Part shown: positions 54,186-64,000 of the stretch, piece by piece
Layout of the letters: every line of letters begins with the position of its first letter
Position numbering within the stretch: the stretch's first letter is position 1
Assembly (NCBI GenBank): GCA_037074705.1
Contig: CM073591.1
Span: forward strand, 7,112,587-7,176,586
Direction of reading: 5' to 3'
From: Zhengitettix transpicula
Lineage: Eukaryota; Arthropoda; Insecta; Orthoptera; Tetrigidae
DNA length: 64,000 nucleotides
The notes under the pieces: model-generated
The model's database searches: none
Seen by the model: only the letters and a program-made list of their open reading frames with translations
What the model was told of the DNA's origin: nothing
Position numbers and translations under genes: made by a program

Positions 54186-54629
54186 ATGTTTATACAACAG
54201 AAAACCCTAGGGTAAAGGTTTGGCAAAAATAAAAATACAAAGACTGTAAACACAACGATAAATAACCCTTAAGTCGGAGGCAGTTCAGTTGCAACTGTGA
54301 GGCGTTGAGAGGGCGCGTGAGGCGTGAATAAATAGTCAGCCTGTGCAGGGTGGATAATGCAGAGGACAATTACGCGGCGGCGGAGGAATCAAGCGCGCCC
54401 GTGATTAATTGCGCCACGATGATGACGACCCGCGAGCCACGAGCGGCCATTTTCTCTGGAAGGCGATTAAACCGCGAGGAATAATTGAACAAGGGGTTGC
54501 TAGAGACCAATGACCGTGTTCGTCCCTCCCCGCCGCTGCCAAAAAAAGACCCTTGTATATTTCAAAATGGCGGATCGAAAACCTGCTCATTGACAGTTTG
54601 TTTACACATAAATAATAATCTTCTTCATT
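54186..54629. other. unassigned spacer
   Basis: GCGGCCATTTTCTC at 54,443 and CAAAATGGCGGATC at 54,563 are YY1-like. No exon supported. Confidence 0.4.
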
Positions 54630-54870
54630 AGGCACCGGAAGGGATTTTAATCGTGGGCAGGATAGAGCAAGACAGAGAAGGGGTAACTATAGTCAGCGTC
54701 ATCTACGATGATGGTCAGGGTTAGCGCGTATAGCTTGACCTCCTTGTCGAGTGCGCACCGAGGCAACAATCACCCGCCTTCGTTCGTGACGCTCACTACA
54801 GGGCCCCTTGGGCTGCGGTTAAAGAATCCAATCCCGCGAAATTCCCCTGAAAGTGACGCACGGTGAATCC
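54630..54870 (-). mobile_element. old diverged S1 copy and dispersed repeat
   Basis: GGCACCGGAAGGGATTTTAA, GGATAGAGCAAGACAGAGAAG and later AAGTGACGCACGGTGAATCC resemble reversed S1. They are split by a third copy of the AGCTTGACCTC...TTCGTTCGTGACGC repeat at 54,728-54,805. Confidence 0.5.
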
Positions 54871-54892
54871 CTACAAAACCAACATATTTTTT

Positions 54893-55350
54893 AGAGTACC
54901 AGACTTCACGAGGGTGATCCACATGGTGACAACCCCCTTCAATAGGATAGGAAGGGATTTGAAAGGGGGGATGCGGAAAGGTAGAGGAAGGTACCCAAGG
55001 GTTAACTACGGCCCCGGCGCTATGGTTTAAGGATCCTACCCTGCATTCGCCTATAAGTAACGCAGGGAAAACTCTACAAAAACGTGCATCAGGTAGGTCA
55101 GACTCTTGGTACTTGTCCCACGCCCTTCGCTGGATGGCGGGAGAGGGATTTTCTGCGGGTGGGAAGCAGTATTCCCTTCTCCGTTACGTCGAACAGTTTG
55201 GGAGGCAGCTGGCCGACTGTTTCAATGGGAACAGCGGACAGCTCTTACAGTATTTACCCAAGGTCTGCGACCAGCCGGAACATTCACCTCTCAAAACAGG
55301 CCTCGGCATGTCGGAACCTTAGTTCAGAAACGGAGAGAGGAGGAGGCATC
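54893..55350 (-). mobile_element. S1 retroposon starting near GGATGCC
   Basis: ACCAGACTTCACGAGGGTGA to GGAGGAGGCATCCCCACACA. As at 40,580, the element's 5' boundary is a few bases before GGATGCC and is preceded there by GTTCTGTGTG-like sequence. Confidence 0.85.
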
Positions 55351-55590
55351 CCCACACAGAACTTGGGAACTTGCGTCACGTCCTTCCGATAGCGGGGTAG
55401 GGGGTTTGCTGTGAGGACGCAGCTTTCCCTTCTCTGTGTCTTGACCACTTTACGAGGCAGCTGGCCGACTGTTCCAATGGGAACAAGGTCTGCGACCCAG
55501 GAACATTCACCAATCAAAACAGACTTGTGGGAAACTAAGATTAAAAAAAATCAGAGAGAGGAGGAAGCATCCTCCGAAGACTAAATGATA
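55351..55590 (-). mobile_element. S1 retroposon, middle fragment
   Basis: CTTCCGATAGCGGGGTAGGG to GGAGGAAGCATCCTCCGAAG, missing the 3' half and the GGCATACGG block. Confidence 0.82.
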
Positions 55591-55984
55591 TCTCCACAAG
55601 ATGTAAGTTTGAATCCTCTTGATGAGGCAACGTCGCATCCCTTATTTGAAATCTTTGACAGTAATCCGAAGAGCGTCGCTGCGACGTGAAACGGCGCACT
55701 TTGTCCTCCGCCAAGGATATTACATTAGGCACTGGAGCTTCTCTAAGAGCCACTCTGTCTCAGAGAGAGAGAGAGAGCTTCATTAACAACTTATTCCTCT
55801 CTGTTTCTGGAGAGTGCCGACCTCATCCTCCCCCCCTTTTTTTTACGATATTCTCAATTCCAGACACGGAGGTGGCTGAGGGGTGGAAACGCGCGAAGAA
55901 TCGCAACGGCGGCCAGAGACTGCTTCATGTTAACCTCGCGTAGGGATTTTGAATAATTTACCACGGCTGGGTAATCGGATAAGC
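55591..55984. other. unassigned spacer
   Basis: No exon supported; (GA)n at 55,761-55,775. Confidence 0.4.
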
Positions 55985-58000
55985 GCGGAGTCAGTCTTGG
56001 GTGACGTCAGACACCGACGTTACAAGTTGTGGCAATCCTCTTATCGCGCTTCTCTATGATGCAGAAGGTCCTCGTATAAACAACCCTGACGGCTCCTTGT
56101 CAGGTCTAAAAGTTCATCTCTGGTCGTCAAAGCCAGCGTCGTTGTCCGCCATCTTGCTTCATGGCGGATACAACCACCGCCGCTGCCACATAAACTGACG
56201 TCACCAGGCCTCCTGACATGTCTCTTTAATCTCTAGTCAAGGCTGGACACTTCATTTCTGGTCATAGTTAGAAAAGTGACGTCACTAGACCTTCTAACAT
56301 GCCTCTTTAATCATGGTCAGGTCAGGTCATCTGTGTTCGACATTTAACCTGAGCCATGTTATTGTCCCTGTCCGCCATTTTGTCTCCACGCGCACCTCGA
56401 CGGATCAACCCCACCAACACCCCAAATGACGTCACTGGTCTTTCGAACATTTCTCTTTAATTCTCTAATTAATTAATTGTCAAACATGGAAACTCTAATT
56501 TTGGTCGCCAGTTCACCAGGACCAAGCTATTGTCCCTGTCCGCCATCTTGCCTCCACGCCTGTGTCATGGCGGATGAACCCACCACCACAGAAAATATCG
56601 TCACTAGACTTTCCACCATGTCTCTTTAATCATGGTCAGGTGTAAAACTCCATCTGTGGTCAGAATTACAACCAGACGAAGCTACTGTCCAAGTCCGCCG
56701 TATTCCCTGAATGCTGCATCAAGGCGATCGACCAACAACTCAGACAATGACGTCACTAGGCCTCTTGGCATATTTATTTCCTTAATCCTTGTCGGATCTA
56801 AGAGCTTCATCTGTGATCACTATTCCACCTGGAGCAAAGCTGCTGTTCCTGTCCGCCATTTTGTCTTCACGAGCACCCCGAAGGATCAACCCCACACCAA
56901 CACCCAAAATGACGTCACTCGCTTTCGAACAGGTTTCTTCACTCCTACTCAAGACTAAAATCTTTTCAGCTGTTGTTGTAATTTCACCAGGACCAAACTA
57001 TTGTCCCTGTCCGCCATCTTGCCTCCACGTCTGTGTCATGGCGGATGAACTGACCAACACAGAAAATGACGTCACTAGACCTTCCAACATGCCTCTTTAA
57101 TCATGATCACGTTTAAAGGCTTTACCTGTGATCGGCATTTAACTTGGACCATGTTCTTGTCCCTTTCCGCCATTTTGTCTCCACGAGCATCTCGACGGTT
57201 TTTCCCCAGCAACACCCAAAATGACGCCACTCGACTTTCGAACATTAATCTTTAATCCTTGTCAAACATGGAAACTCTAATTTCGGTCGCCAGTTCACCT
57301 GGAGAAAGTATTGTCCGTGGCCGCCATCTTGCCTCCACGGCGGATGAACCCACCATTTCAGAAAATGACGTCGCTAGACCTTCCAACATGTCTCTTTCAT
57401 CCTGGTCAGGTGTAAAACTCCATCTGTGGTCAGAGTTACACCCAGACAAAGATACTGTCCATTCCGCCATATTCCCTCAACGCTGCGTCAAGGCGATTGA
57501 CCAACACCACAGAAAATGACGTCACTAGACTTTCGAACATGTTTCTTTACTCCTTGTCAAACATGGAAACTAATTTTTGTCGCCCGTTCACCTGGACCGA
57601 GTAATTGTCCCTGTTCGCCATCTTGCCTCCATTAATGTGTCATGGCGGATGAACCCACCACGACAGAAAATGACGTCACTAGACCATCAAACATGCCTCT
57701 TTACTCATGGTCAGGACTAAAAGCTACATCGGGGTTGTCATTTCACTTGGAGCACTTATTGTCCCTGTCCACCATCTTGCCTCCACTCCCGTTTCATGGC
57801 GGATGAACGCACCACCACAGAAAATGACGTCACTAGACTTTCCAACATGTCTCTTTAATCCCGGACAGGTGTAAAACATCATCTGTGGTCAGAAGTTTAC
57901 CCTGAACGAGCTGTTGTCGATATCCGCCATATTCCCTCAACGTTGCGTCGGGGTGTATCCGCCAATACCTCAGTCAATGACGTCACTAGGCCTCCTGAAG
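55985..58000 (+). repeat. ~155-bp tandem array with CRE and YY1-like motifs, about 13 units
   Basis: AAAATGACGTCACTAGACC or a close variant recurs at intervals of about 150-160 bp from 56,200 to 57,980. A typical unit continues TCCAACATGCCTCTTTAATC, ATGGTCAGGT, CATCTGTGGTCAG, TATTGTCCCTGTCCGCCATC, TTGCCTCCACG and CATGGCGGATGAACC. TCCGCCAT and ATGGCGGA form an inverted pair in many units. Short open frames shadow the units and are not genes. Confidence 0.9.
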
Positions 58001-58573
58001 TAAAGCAGATGAAAATAGAGCAAACCAGGAAGGGTTACAGAGGGAAACGGAAAGAGGCAGGAAGTGAAATTAAAGCAATGGATGATGAATTTAATTTGCA
58101 AGCCGCGGAGAGTGGCTGACAGTACTGACGTCATGTGAAGATCGTGATCACCGGACTTGCTCTGACTCGTCAAGCATAAGAAGAATATTGCAACCCGTAC
58201 GGACCGTCGCGGGGGGGGGGGGGGAGGATCGTGGCAGTTGTAAAGCAGAGATGCTGCGGTGAGACGCACGGCCAGAGGGAGCCGCCGCGTCCTGAATAAA
58301 TAACCAGTCGCATTGCAGCTCTCATACACACACAGAGACTCTCTCAAGAACGTCTCGCAAGTACAACGGACGACAAGATGGCGGTCTCCAGACGCCCTCG
58401 TAAAGTGCGCACACACACACACACACACACACACGGCGGCGGCGTTGCAGGACAAGAGAAAATAAAAAAACTACCCTTCACAGTAAAACAGTTGACAATA
58501 TAATAAACGTGAAGGCTGATCAGCTGAAACAGTAGCCAATTAACACAAGTCACTAAAATAAATACCGCATGAG
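58001..58573. other. unassigned spacer with (CA)n and a G-tract
   Basis: G-tract 58,211-58,226; (CA)n 58,409-58,433. GACAAGATGGCGGTC at 58,371 is YY1-like. The 161-codon minus frame crossing the repeat is not supported. Confidence 0.45.
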
Positions 58574-58605
58574 AACGTTTCTCCGATCCTTGTTGCATTC
58601 GTCAG
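58574..58605 (-). ncRNA. hammerhead-like motif HH9 (GCAAC type)
   Basis: Minus strand: CTGACGA, ATGCAACAAGGATCGGA, GAAACGTTC. The core halves are intact; helix II is poorly paired. An inverted partner (CTGACGG, AAGCAACAAG) without the GAAAC half lies at 59,896 on the plus strand; two S1 copies sit between them. Confidence 0.5.
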
Positions 58606-58787
58606 GTGATTAAAATAACGTAACAACGACACACACCATGAAGAAGAAAGGGGGGGGGGGGAAATACAGACTTACTAAGTAAAATCTCAGACTGGATCAT
58701 CGCAACAACTCGTATGTGTATGTGTGTGTGTTTGCAAAGTTTCAACCAAGTTTGAGCGAACTTGTAAAATAAATATAGACCAGAGGC

Positions 58788-59282
58788 TTGAGAGGGCTGT
58801 TCTCTCGCAGGCAGAACCTTGTAGGAGAGATACGAAGAGGCTACCTTTGGGGATATGTTGAGGCACCTCGGCCTGTTCTGAGAGGTGAATGTTCCGGGGT
58901 CACAGACCTTGGGCATACGGTAAGAGTTGTTTGCTATTCCTATTGGAATAGTCGGCCAGCTGCCTCCTAAACTGGTCGAGGCACGGAGAAGGGAATGCTT
59001 CGTCCCCACAGCAAACTCCTCTCCTGCTATCGGAAGGGCGTGGGGCAAGTACCCAAAGCCCGACCTACCCGATGCAGGTTTTTCTAGGGTTTTCCCTGCA
59101 TTTCTTTAGGCGAGTGCCGGGTAGGATCCTTAAACCATAGCCCGGGGGCCCTAGTTAACCCTGGGCTATCTTCCTCTACCCTTCCGCATCCCCCCTTTCT
59201 AATCCCTTCCTATGCTATTAAAGGGGAGTTGCCCAATGTGGATTACCCTCATGTAGCCTGTTGCCCTAAACAAAAAAAAAAG
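58788..59282 (+). mobile_element. S1 retroposon with 5' deletion, tail joined to the next copy
   Basis: AGAGGGCTGTTCTCTCGCAG, then GGGGATATGTTGAGGCACCT in place of GGGGATGCC and the next 50 bp. It continues to TTGCCCTAAACAAAAAAAAA. GAGGCACCTCGGCCTGTT links it to the copy at 32,144. Confidence 0.88.
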
Positions 59283-59735
59283 GATGCCTTTTTCTCTCCG
59301 TTTCTGAACTAAGGTTCCCCCAAGCCGAGGCCTGTTCTGAGAGGTGTATGTTCCGAGGTTGTAGACCTTGGGGCATACGGTAAGAGTTGTCCCCCGTTCC
59401 CATTGGAATAGTCGGCCAGCTTCCTCCTAAACTGGTCGAGGCACGGAATGCTGCGTCCCCACAGCAAACTCCTCTCCCGCCATCCAGGGAAGGGTGTGAG
59501 ACAAGTACCCAATGCCCGACCTACCTGATGCAGATTTTTCTAGGGTTTGTCCTGCATTACTTTTAGGCGAATGCCGGGTAGGATCCTTAAACCATAGCCC
59601 GGGGGCCCCTAGTTAACCCTTGGCTACCTTCCTCCACCCTTCCGCATCCCCCCTTTCAAATCCCTTTCCTATGCTATAAGAGGGGAGTTGCCACTATGTG
59701 GATTAGCCTGTAAATAGCCTGTCTACACCCCAAAA
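59283..59735 (+). mobile_element. S1 retroposon starting at internal GGATGCC
   Basis: Begins GGATGCCTTTTTCTCTCCG directly after the previous copy's A-run and ends with CCTGTCTACACCCCAAAATA and A-rich sequence. Confidence 0.88.
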
Positions 59736-60289
59736 TAAAAAAATAAAAATAAAAAATATATAGATACGTTAACAATACGACTAGGCGGCAATTGTTGGAA
59801 AACATGAGAGCGTCTGAACGCCAACTGCATGAAGAAGTAGCCACATAATAGACAAAAAAATGAAAAACAGGCTCGTACGTTTTTATTTTAATCACCTGAC
59901 GGAAGCAACAAGTGTGGTCTGGTATTTTTATTATTTTATCACTTGAGTTCGACTGGTCACTTCATTATCTTTTCGATTAATTCATTAACAATATAACACT
60001 TAATATTAATAATAAACAATTACTGGGGGCGCAGAATGACGAATCTACCCCCTGAAGAAATATAAACAACAGCAGTTATGTTACTCGGCTGAGATTAGAC
60101 AACCTCACACACACACACACAGATAATATTTGATTCAAAAGAGAACCGTCCCTGGGATTGCAACAGCGACGCTGCCTCGACTGCGGCGTGGCCCAAGGGC
60201 AGGTTCAGGACCCACGATGTCAATAATAACATCTCAATTAACAACAACAACAAAAAATAATAATAATGAGAGTTTCAATTTGACATCTG
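59736..60289. other. A/T-rich spacer with a hammerhead 5' half
   Basis: CACCTGACGGAAGCAACAAG at 59,894 is the inverted partner of HH9 without the 3' half. (CA)n at 60,104-60,120. No gene supported. Confidence 0.45.
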
Positions 60290-60351
60290 TTTTGAATTAG
60301 TAAAACAATTTATGACTTCATACAGGCACTTTTTATCTGTAGGAAAAGTAC

Positions 60352-60385
60352 CTGAAGAAGATACCAAAAAATGTATCGAAACGTC
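60352..60385 (+). ncRNA. hammerhead-ribozyme-like motif HH10
   Basis: CTGAAGA, one A, helix II GATAC/GTATC around CAAAAAAT, GAAA, CGTC. Five paired bases and intact core halves. The flanks CATACAGGCAC and CCGTATAAGGTCATCAATTG are shared with the decayed copy at 24,935. Confidence 0.7.
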
Positions 60386-60805
60386 GTCACTGAAAAAAAC
60401 ACAGTGACCGTATAAGGTCATCAATTGTTTTTAATAAATTAAAAAATTTTAGTACGTTGATACGATGTTCATTAACAACAATTTTGTGATTATTAAAATA
60501 ATTTTTTATTTGAATTATATAAAAAATATTAATGGTCGTTAAATAAATCATACGACAACTTTTAAAACTGACAATTAGATTATGAAGTATTAAATTTTTA
60601 TTTTTTATTAATTAATAAATCAATTTTTGACCTTGTGAAGAAGTTAAACATCACGTTTATTGTTTTAGTGCTAGTTTTTTTTTATATAATAATTTGCTAA
60701 GTTGTTTGATTTTTTTAACCTTAGTTTGTCTTTGTTGACTGTCTACAATTAGCCTCTAAATTTTTAAACCATTTGTAAAGATCTCCTCCTGTTAGTAAAA
60801 AATAC
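60386..60805. other. A/T-rich spacer
   Basis: No gene supported; probably part of the same element as the two flanking motifs. Confidence 0.35.
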
Positions 60806-60837
60806 CTGAAGATGGTACAAACGTGTACCGAAACGTC
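60806..60837 (+). ncRNA. hammerhead-ribozyme-like motif HH11
   Basis: CTGAAGA, one T, helix II GGTAC/GTACC (perfect 5 bp) around AAACGT, GAAA, CGTC. It is the best-formed copy in the window, and lies 420 bp downstream of HH10 in the same orientation. Confidence 0.72.
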
Positions 60838-61080
60838 GTTACGCAGCACTAAATTAAAATATAAATTTGTTCTGCATAAGGTCAATAATTGCTTGAATTA
60901 ATTATGTACTTCATTGTTTGGGAATCTGAAATCGAAGATGGCGGACAAATTGGGGGGGGGGGGTTGGTCTTTTGTTTGTATGAAGAAAATTATGTGTCCG
61001 ATAATAAATATGTAGGCTGTGTAATTACAAATAATAATAATAATCACAAATAAATGGTTGATTCCAGAAAAAAGTTTCCC
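60838..61080. other. spacer
   Basis: G-tract at 60,952-60,963; nothing else identified. If the exon at 61,088 is real, this is its intron. Confidence 0.35.
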
Positions 61081-61087
61081 CACTTAC

Positions 61088-61215
61088 CTGCGGTCGCTTC
61101 TTGATCGTGCAACAACGACTCTTGTTACATTGTTGTCTTTGGTGACGTCACTACAGTGCGCTCACTCGTGCAGAGGCCGCGGTTACGGTGGCCGAGTCGA
61201 GGAATTTGGTTGGTT
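61088..61215 (-). other. candidate non-coding first exon and promoter
   Basis: CAG|GTAAGTG at 61,090-61,081 on the minus strand is a consensus splice donor. About 55 bp upstream is TGACGTCA (61,143-61,150), preceded by GC-rich GTAACCGCGGCCTCTGCACG. The interval has an ATG followed at once by a stop. The shape fits a short 5'-untranslated exon, possibly upstream of the minus-strand exon at 39.2 kb or of another gene. No transcript evidence is available. Confidence 0.35.
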
Positions 61216-61253
61216 GACTGTCACTTGACATCTACTGTCGCTCTACATTACCT

Positions 61254-61256
<3 letters not shown>

Positions 61257-61293
<37 letters not shown>
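61257..61293. repeat. (CA)n microsatellite
   Basis: About 17 CA dinucleotides with one interruption. Confidence 0.95.
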
Positions 61294-61295
<2 letters not shown>

Positions 61296-62057
61296 CATCT
61301 CCTCATTGCAGCTCATTGGGAGTTTCCTATCTAATTATCTACTTCAACTAGTGTGAGTGATTAATTAACATTACAATAACTAAGTGACTGAGTTTCAGTT
61401 AACAAACACTAAACTACTGTGGGTGGTCGGGAAGTAAGAGGATGATGTTATTATTATTATTATTCTTATTGAGCAGGAGGAGCGACAACTGAGCCTTGGA
61501 CTCCCAGCAGGCATCAGTCTTGACCCCGGTTAAAGATAAAAAAAATATCTGAAAACCATAAAGGTTGAAACGTTTACGTTGTCATGTCCTTATTTAGTCT
61601 TTAGCAGCACCCACTTAGACAATAAGGCCAGTTACATAAACCTCCTAACGCAGAGCTCTTTAAAAGCGCTTGGCGTGGCTACCATGATGGATTACTGCTG
61701 CTGTACCCTTCAACCCTATCCTCATCCTTACAGTGGTATATTATAGTACTAAATCTTTACATCTGCGTCTCCGATTCCTCCCTGAACCTACACTATCCTC
61801 TCTCCTCAACCTGCCTGCACCTTTAAGCCTTCGAGATCGTTCCTAGATCTCCTTTCCAAAGTCCCAAGTCAGCCTTCATCTCCAAGGAACCATGGCGTGA
61901 ATCTGCTGACAAGGAACCCTTCATTTCTTGCAACGACTCCCTGTCAACCTGTATCGACGGGCGAACACGTTACAATATATAAATATTAATTAAGTAAATC
62001 AAAAGCCTAGACAGACAGTCAAAAAAAACAGTTGAGTGCTAAATTAAGTACGCGACG
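61294..62057. other. unassigned spacer with hammerhead-like remnant
   Basis: At 61,549-61,575: CTGA, AAACC, ATAAA, GGTT, GAAACGTT. Helix II (AACC/GGTT) and the GAAACGT half are kept, but the NGA of CTGANGA is deleted or overwritten. (TTA)n at 61,448-61,463. No exon supported in the C/T-rich stretch 61,680-61,960. Confidence 0.4.
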
Positions 62058-62215
62058 GCGTTTCTGCAAAACCTTTGTTGCTTCCGTCAGGTGATTAAAA
62101 AAAGAATCTGCAAGAGTCGAGAGAACGACAAACGGGGCAAGGCGGACTCAAAATAGATTGTGAGTTTTTTTTATTTTAATCGCCTTACGAAAGCAACAAG
62201 GATCGCAGGAACGTT
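62058..62215. mobile_element. foldback pair of hammerhead-like motifs (GCAAC type)
   Basis: Minus 62,090-62,058: CTGACGG, AA, helix II GCAA/TTGC around CAAAGGTT, A, GAAACG. Plus 62,184-62,215: CTTACGA, AAGCAACAAG, GATCGCAG, GAACGTT. TTTTTTAATCACC-type arms are shared. Both cores carry substitutions. Confidence 0.6.
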
Positions 62216-62340
62216 GTAGAGTGACATTGATTCAGCACGTACTTTTGTTCCTGTGATCTTGGCTATTTATTTACATAATAAGTAAAATTTAAAAACGCGG
62301 GTTTTATATTGTATAATTGCGAGAATACAGTTTCCTCACA
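62216..62340. other. A/T-rich spacer
   Basis: Nothing identified. Confidence 0.35.
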
Positions 62341-63570
62341 CCCGCCGTGACGCTCGTGACGTCACTGCACAATTCGATTTATCCGGAGAGGGATGCTTAA
62401 TAACCCTGGTGACGTCACTGCGCATCCGGCTCACATCGACCAAAACAAGTAGCAACGCTGATGACGTCATCACGAATCTCCGACGCATCAGATCGACGTG
62501 AATAAATAAGTAGTAACGCTGATGACGTCACTACAATATTCGCCTTATTACAATTGCATGCGGAGGCGTAGTGACACTCATGACGTCATAGGAACATGCA
62601 ACTAAAAGCGATGCGGAGGCGTAGTGAAATTGATGACGTCACTACTTATTCGACTTATCACGACGTAAATAATTTGCAATCTTGGTGACGTCATCACGCA
62701 TCTTCCGACGCGTCAGAATAAGTAAGTAGTAACGCTGATGACGTCACTACAAATTCGCCTTATTGCAATTGCATGCGGAGGCGTAGTGACACGGATGACG
62801 TCATAGGAACATCCAACTGAACGCGATGCGGAGGCGTAGTGAAATTGATGACGTCACTACTTATTCGACTTATCACGACGTAAATAATTTGCAACCCTGA
62901 TGACGTCATCACGCATCTTCCGACGCGTCAGAAAAAGTAAGTAGTAAAGCTGATGACGTCACCGCACATTCGACTTATCAGAACGTCGCAGTAGTAACGC
63001 TGATGACGTCATTACGGAACCGACTCATCAAGACGCCTGTGAATGAGTAGTACCACTGATGACGCCGCCATTGCGCATCAGTGAACCCTGATTACGTATC
63101 CAATTTATTAGTGTGGGTTGACGTCATTGCACAACCGACTGTACGCGTTCCTGAGAGGCAGTAACGCTCATGACGACGTCGCTGCGCATCTGACTGAAAG
63201 CCAAAGGCGAGTAGTGACACTTCTGACGTCATTGGGCATCCGACTAATCACAGTGTCCTGGCAGTGACGCTGATGACGTCATAGCGCGTCCCATTTATTA
63301 GTACGTTGTTGTGGCGCAGGCACAGCGATGACGTCACTGCGCATACCTACTTATCACGATACGGAAGGTTTCGTAACACTACAGTTACGAATTATTATTA
63401 TGCGACACTGATGACGTCACTGAACATCCGAGTCGTTATGCGGAGGGATAGCAACCCTGATGACGTCATGACGTATTAATTTGCTGTGTGTTGGCGAACT
63501 AAAACCGTTGACGTCATCGCACAACCGAATCTACACGATCCTGAGGCACAGTAACCTTGACGACGTCACT
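62341..63570 (+). repeat. TGACGTCA (CRE) array with 20 exact octamers
   Basis: Exact TGACGTCA occurs 20 times, with near-matches (GATGACGCC, CGACGTCGC) at further expected positions. Spacing is mostly about 50-60 bp in the left half and looser to the right. Units typically read AACGCTGATGACGTCACTAC, TTCGACTTATCA and GCGGAGGCGTAGTGA. Left-half units form pairs repeated at about 217 bp (for example 62,523 and 62,740). Confidence 0.93.
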
Positions 63571-64000
63571 TCGCAGACACAATAGTGAACCTCCCGAGTA
63601 AAGAAAAATATTTTTCTGCTTCTAACAATTTTTTTACGGCATAAATTGGTCAAAATCTTTTAAAGAAAATCAATTATCCAACAATAAAAAACATTATCAA
63701 TCCTTCAAATAAAGAAAAACTTGCCCCTTGTAATATATAAAGCTTGTGGGGGGGGGATAAAGTATTACTACAAAGGTGGTTGCAGAGACCTGTGATTTAT
63801 TTAACACCTAATTTTTGTCTATATTTCAATTAAATAATAAATTTTAAATTCAACCAGTCATTCTTTAAACTATTTCATTAAAAAAATGCAAACCACTACA
63901 GTGTCAGGTGTTGCTGGTGGCGCATCTACGTGAGTCTACACACAGGCTCTACCAGCGTCTCTCTGCGGAGAGTGCCACCACGTGTATATATATATAGATA
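63571..64000. other. unassigned A/T-rich end of window
   Basis: G-tract at 63,749-63,757; (TA)n at 63,985-63,996. No gene supported. Confidence 0.4.

Noticed and set aside
57970..58455. 161-codon minus-strand frame
   Set aside because: Crosses a (CA)n microsatellite and a G-tract; no recognisable domain.
7903..59735. Recurrent short peptides resembling LPPKLVEARRRECC or MSHALPWIAGEEF on opposite strands
   Set aside because: They come from sense and antisense readings of the S1 retroposon; frames break in most copies and no family is recognised.
1..64000. tRNA, rRNA or CRISPR features
   Set aside because: No cloverleaf with both promoter boxes, no ribosomal blocks, and no short direct repeats with unique spacers of the CRISPR type; the regular arrays here are satellites with no unique spacers.

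Overview
This is non-coding-rich animal DNA. The window has no bacterial gene organisation, and nearly every long open frame is low-complexity sequence or part of a repeat. Dense microsatellites (GA, CA, TA, AAT), purine-only minisatellites several kb long, several mariner transposon relics and many Penelope-like element (PLE) relics suggest an arthropod-like invertebrate genome. A crustacean is my best guess, but that is inference: no marker gene is present.

Only one protein-coding segment looks real. It is a 76-nt first exon on the minus strand at 39,158-39,233, with a signal peptide, a clean GTGAGG splice donor, and a CpG-rich promoter carrying NRF1 and CRE motifs. A second, weaker candidate is a non-coding first exon with a consensus donor at 61,088 (minus). 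The rest can be read as intergenic or intronic sequence.

Layout. 0-4.5 kb: microsatellites and purine-strand minisatellites. 5.4-7.1 kb: a 145-bp satellite with a CRE octamer in each unit. 7.9-8.7 kb: first copies of a SINE-like retroposon of about 0.5-0.6 kb, here called S1, which recurs about 28 times on both strands. 10.2-12.7 kb and 18.9-20.75 kb: two inverted copies of a mariner-derived composite containing a pyrimidine minisatellite. 13-14.6 kb: CACGTG/CACGTC-rich duplications. 24.4-31 kb: PLE fragments, hammerhead-like motifs and a foldback element. 34-35.4 kb: a possible solo LTR. 37.1-38.9 kb: a diverged repeat of about 100-130 bp. 39.2 kb: the coding exon. 43-47.2 kb: mariner pseudogenes, PLE endonuclease relic and PLE terminal repeats. 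49.7-51.55 kb: a 209-bp satellite with a trimeric higher-order structure, flanked by PLE fragments. 56-58 kb: an array of about 155 bp units with YY1-like and CRE motifs. 62.3-63.6 kb: an array with 20 TGACGTCA octamers.

The most interesting signal is a set of hammerhead-ribozyme-like motifs. They have CTGANGA, a short helix, then GAAACGT. At least five have an intact-looking core, and many occur as outward-facing inverted pairs at the ends of foldback elements. They lie among 13 copies of a fragment encoding Cys-Tyr-(Ile/Met)-Gly-x-Thr-(Lys/Glu)-Arg, which I read as the GIY-YIG endonuclease signature of Penelope-like elements. S1 also shows repeated joining of its poly(A) tail to the same internal GGATGCC site of another S1 copy.
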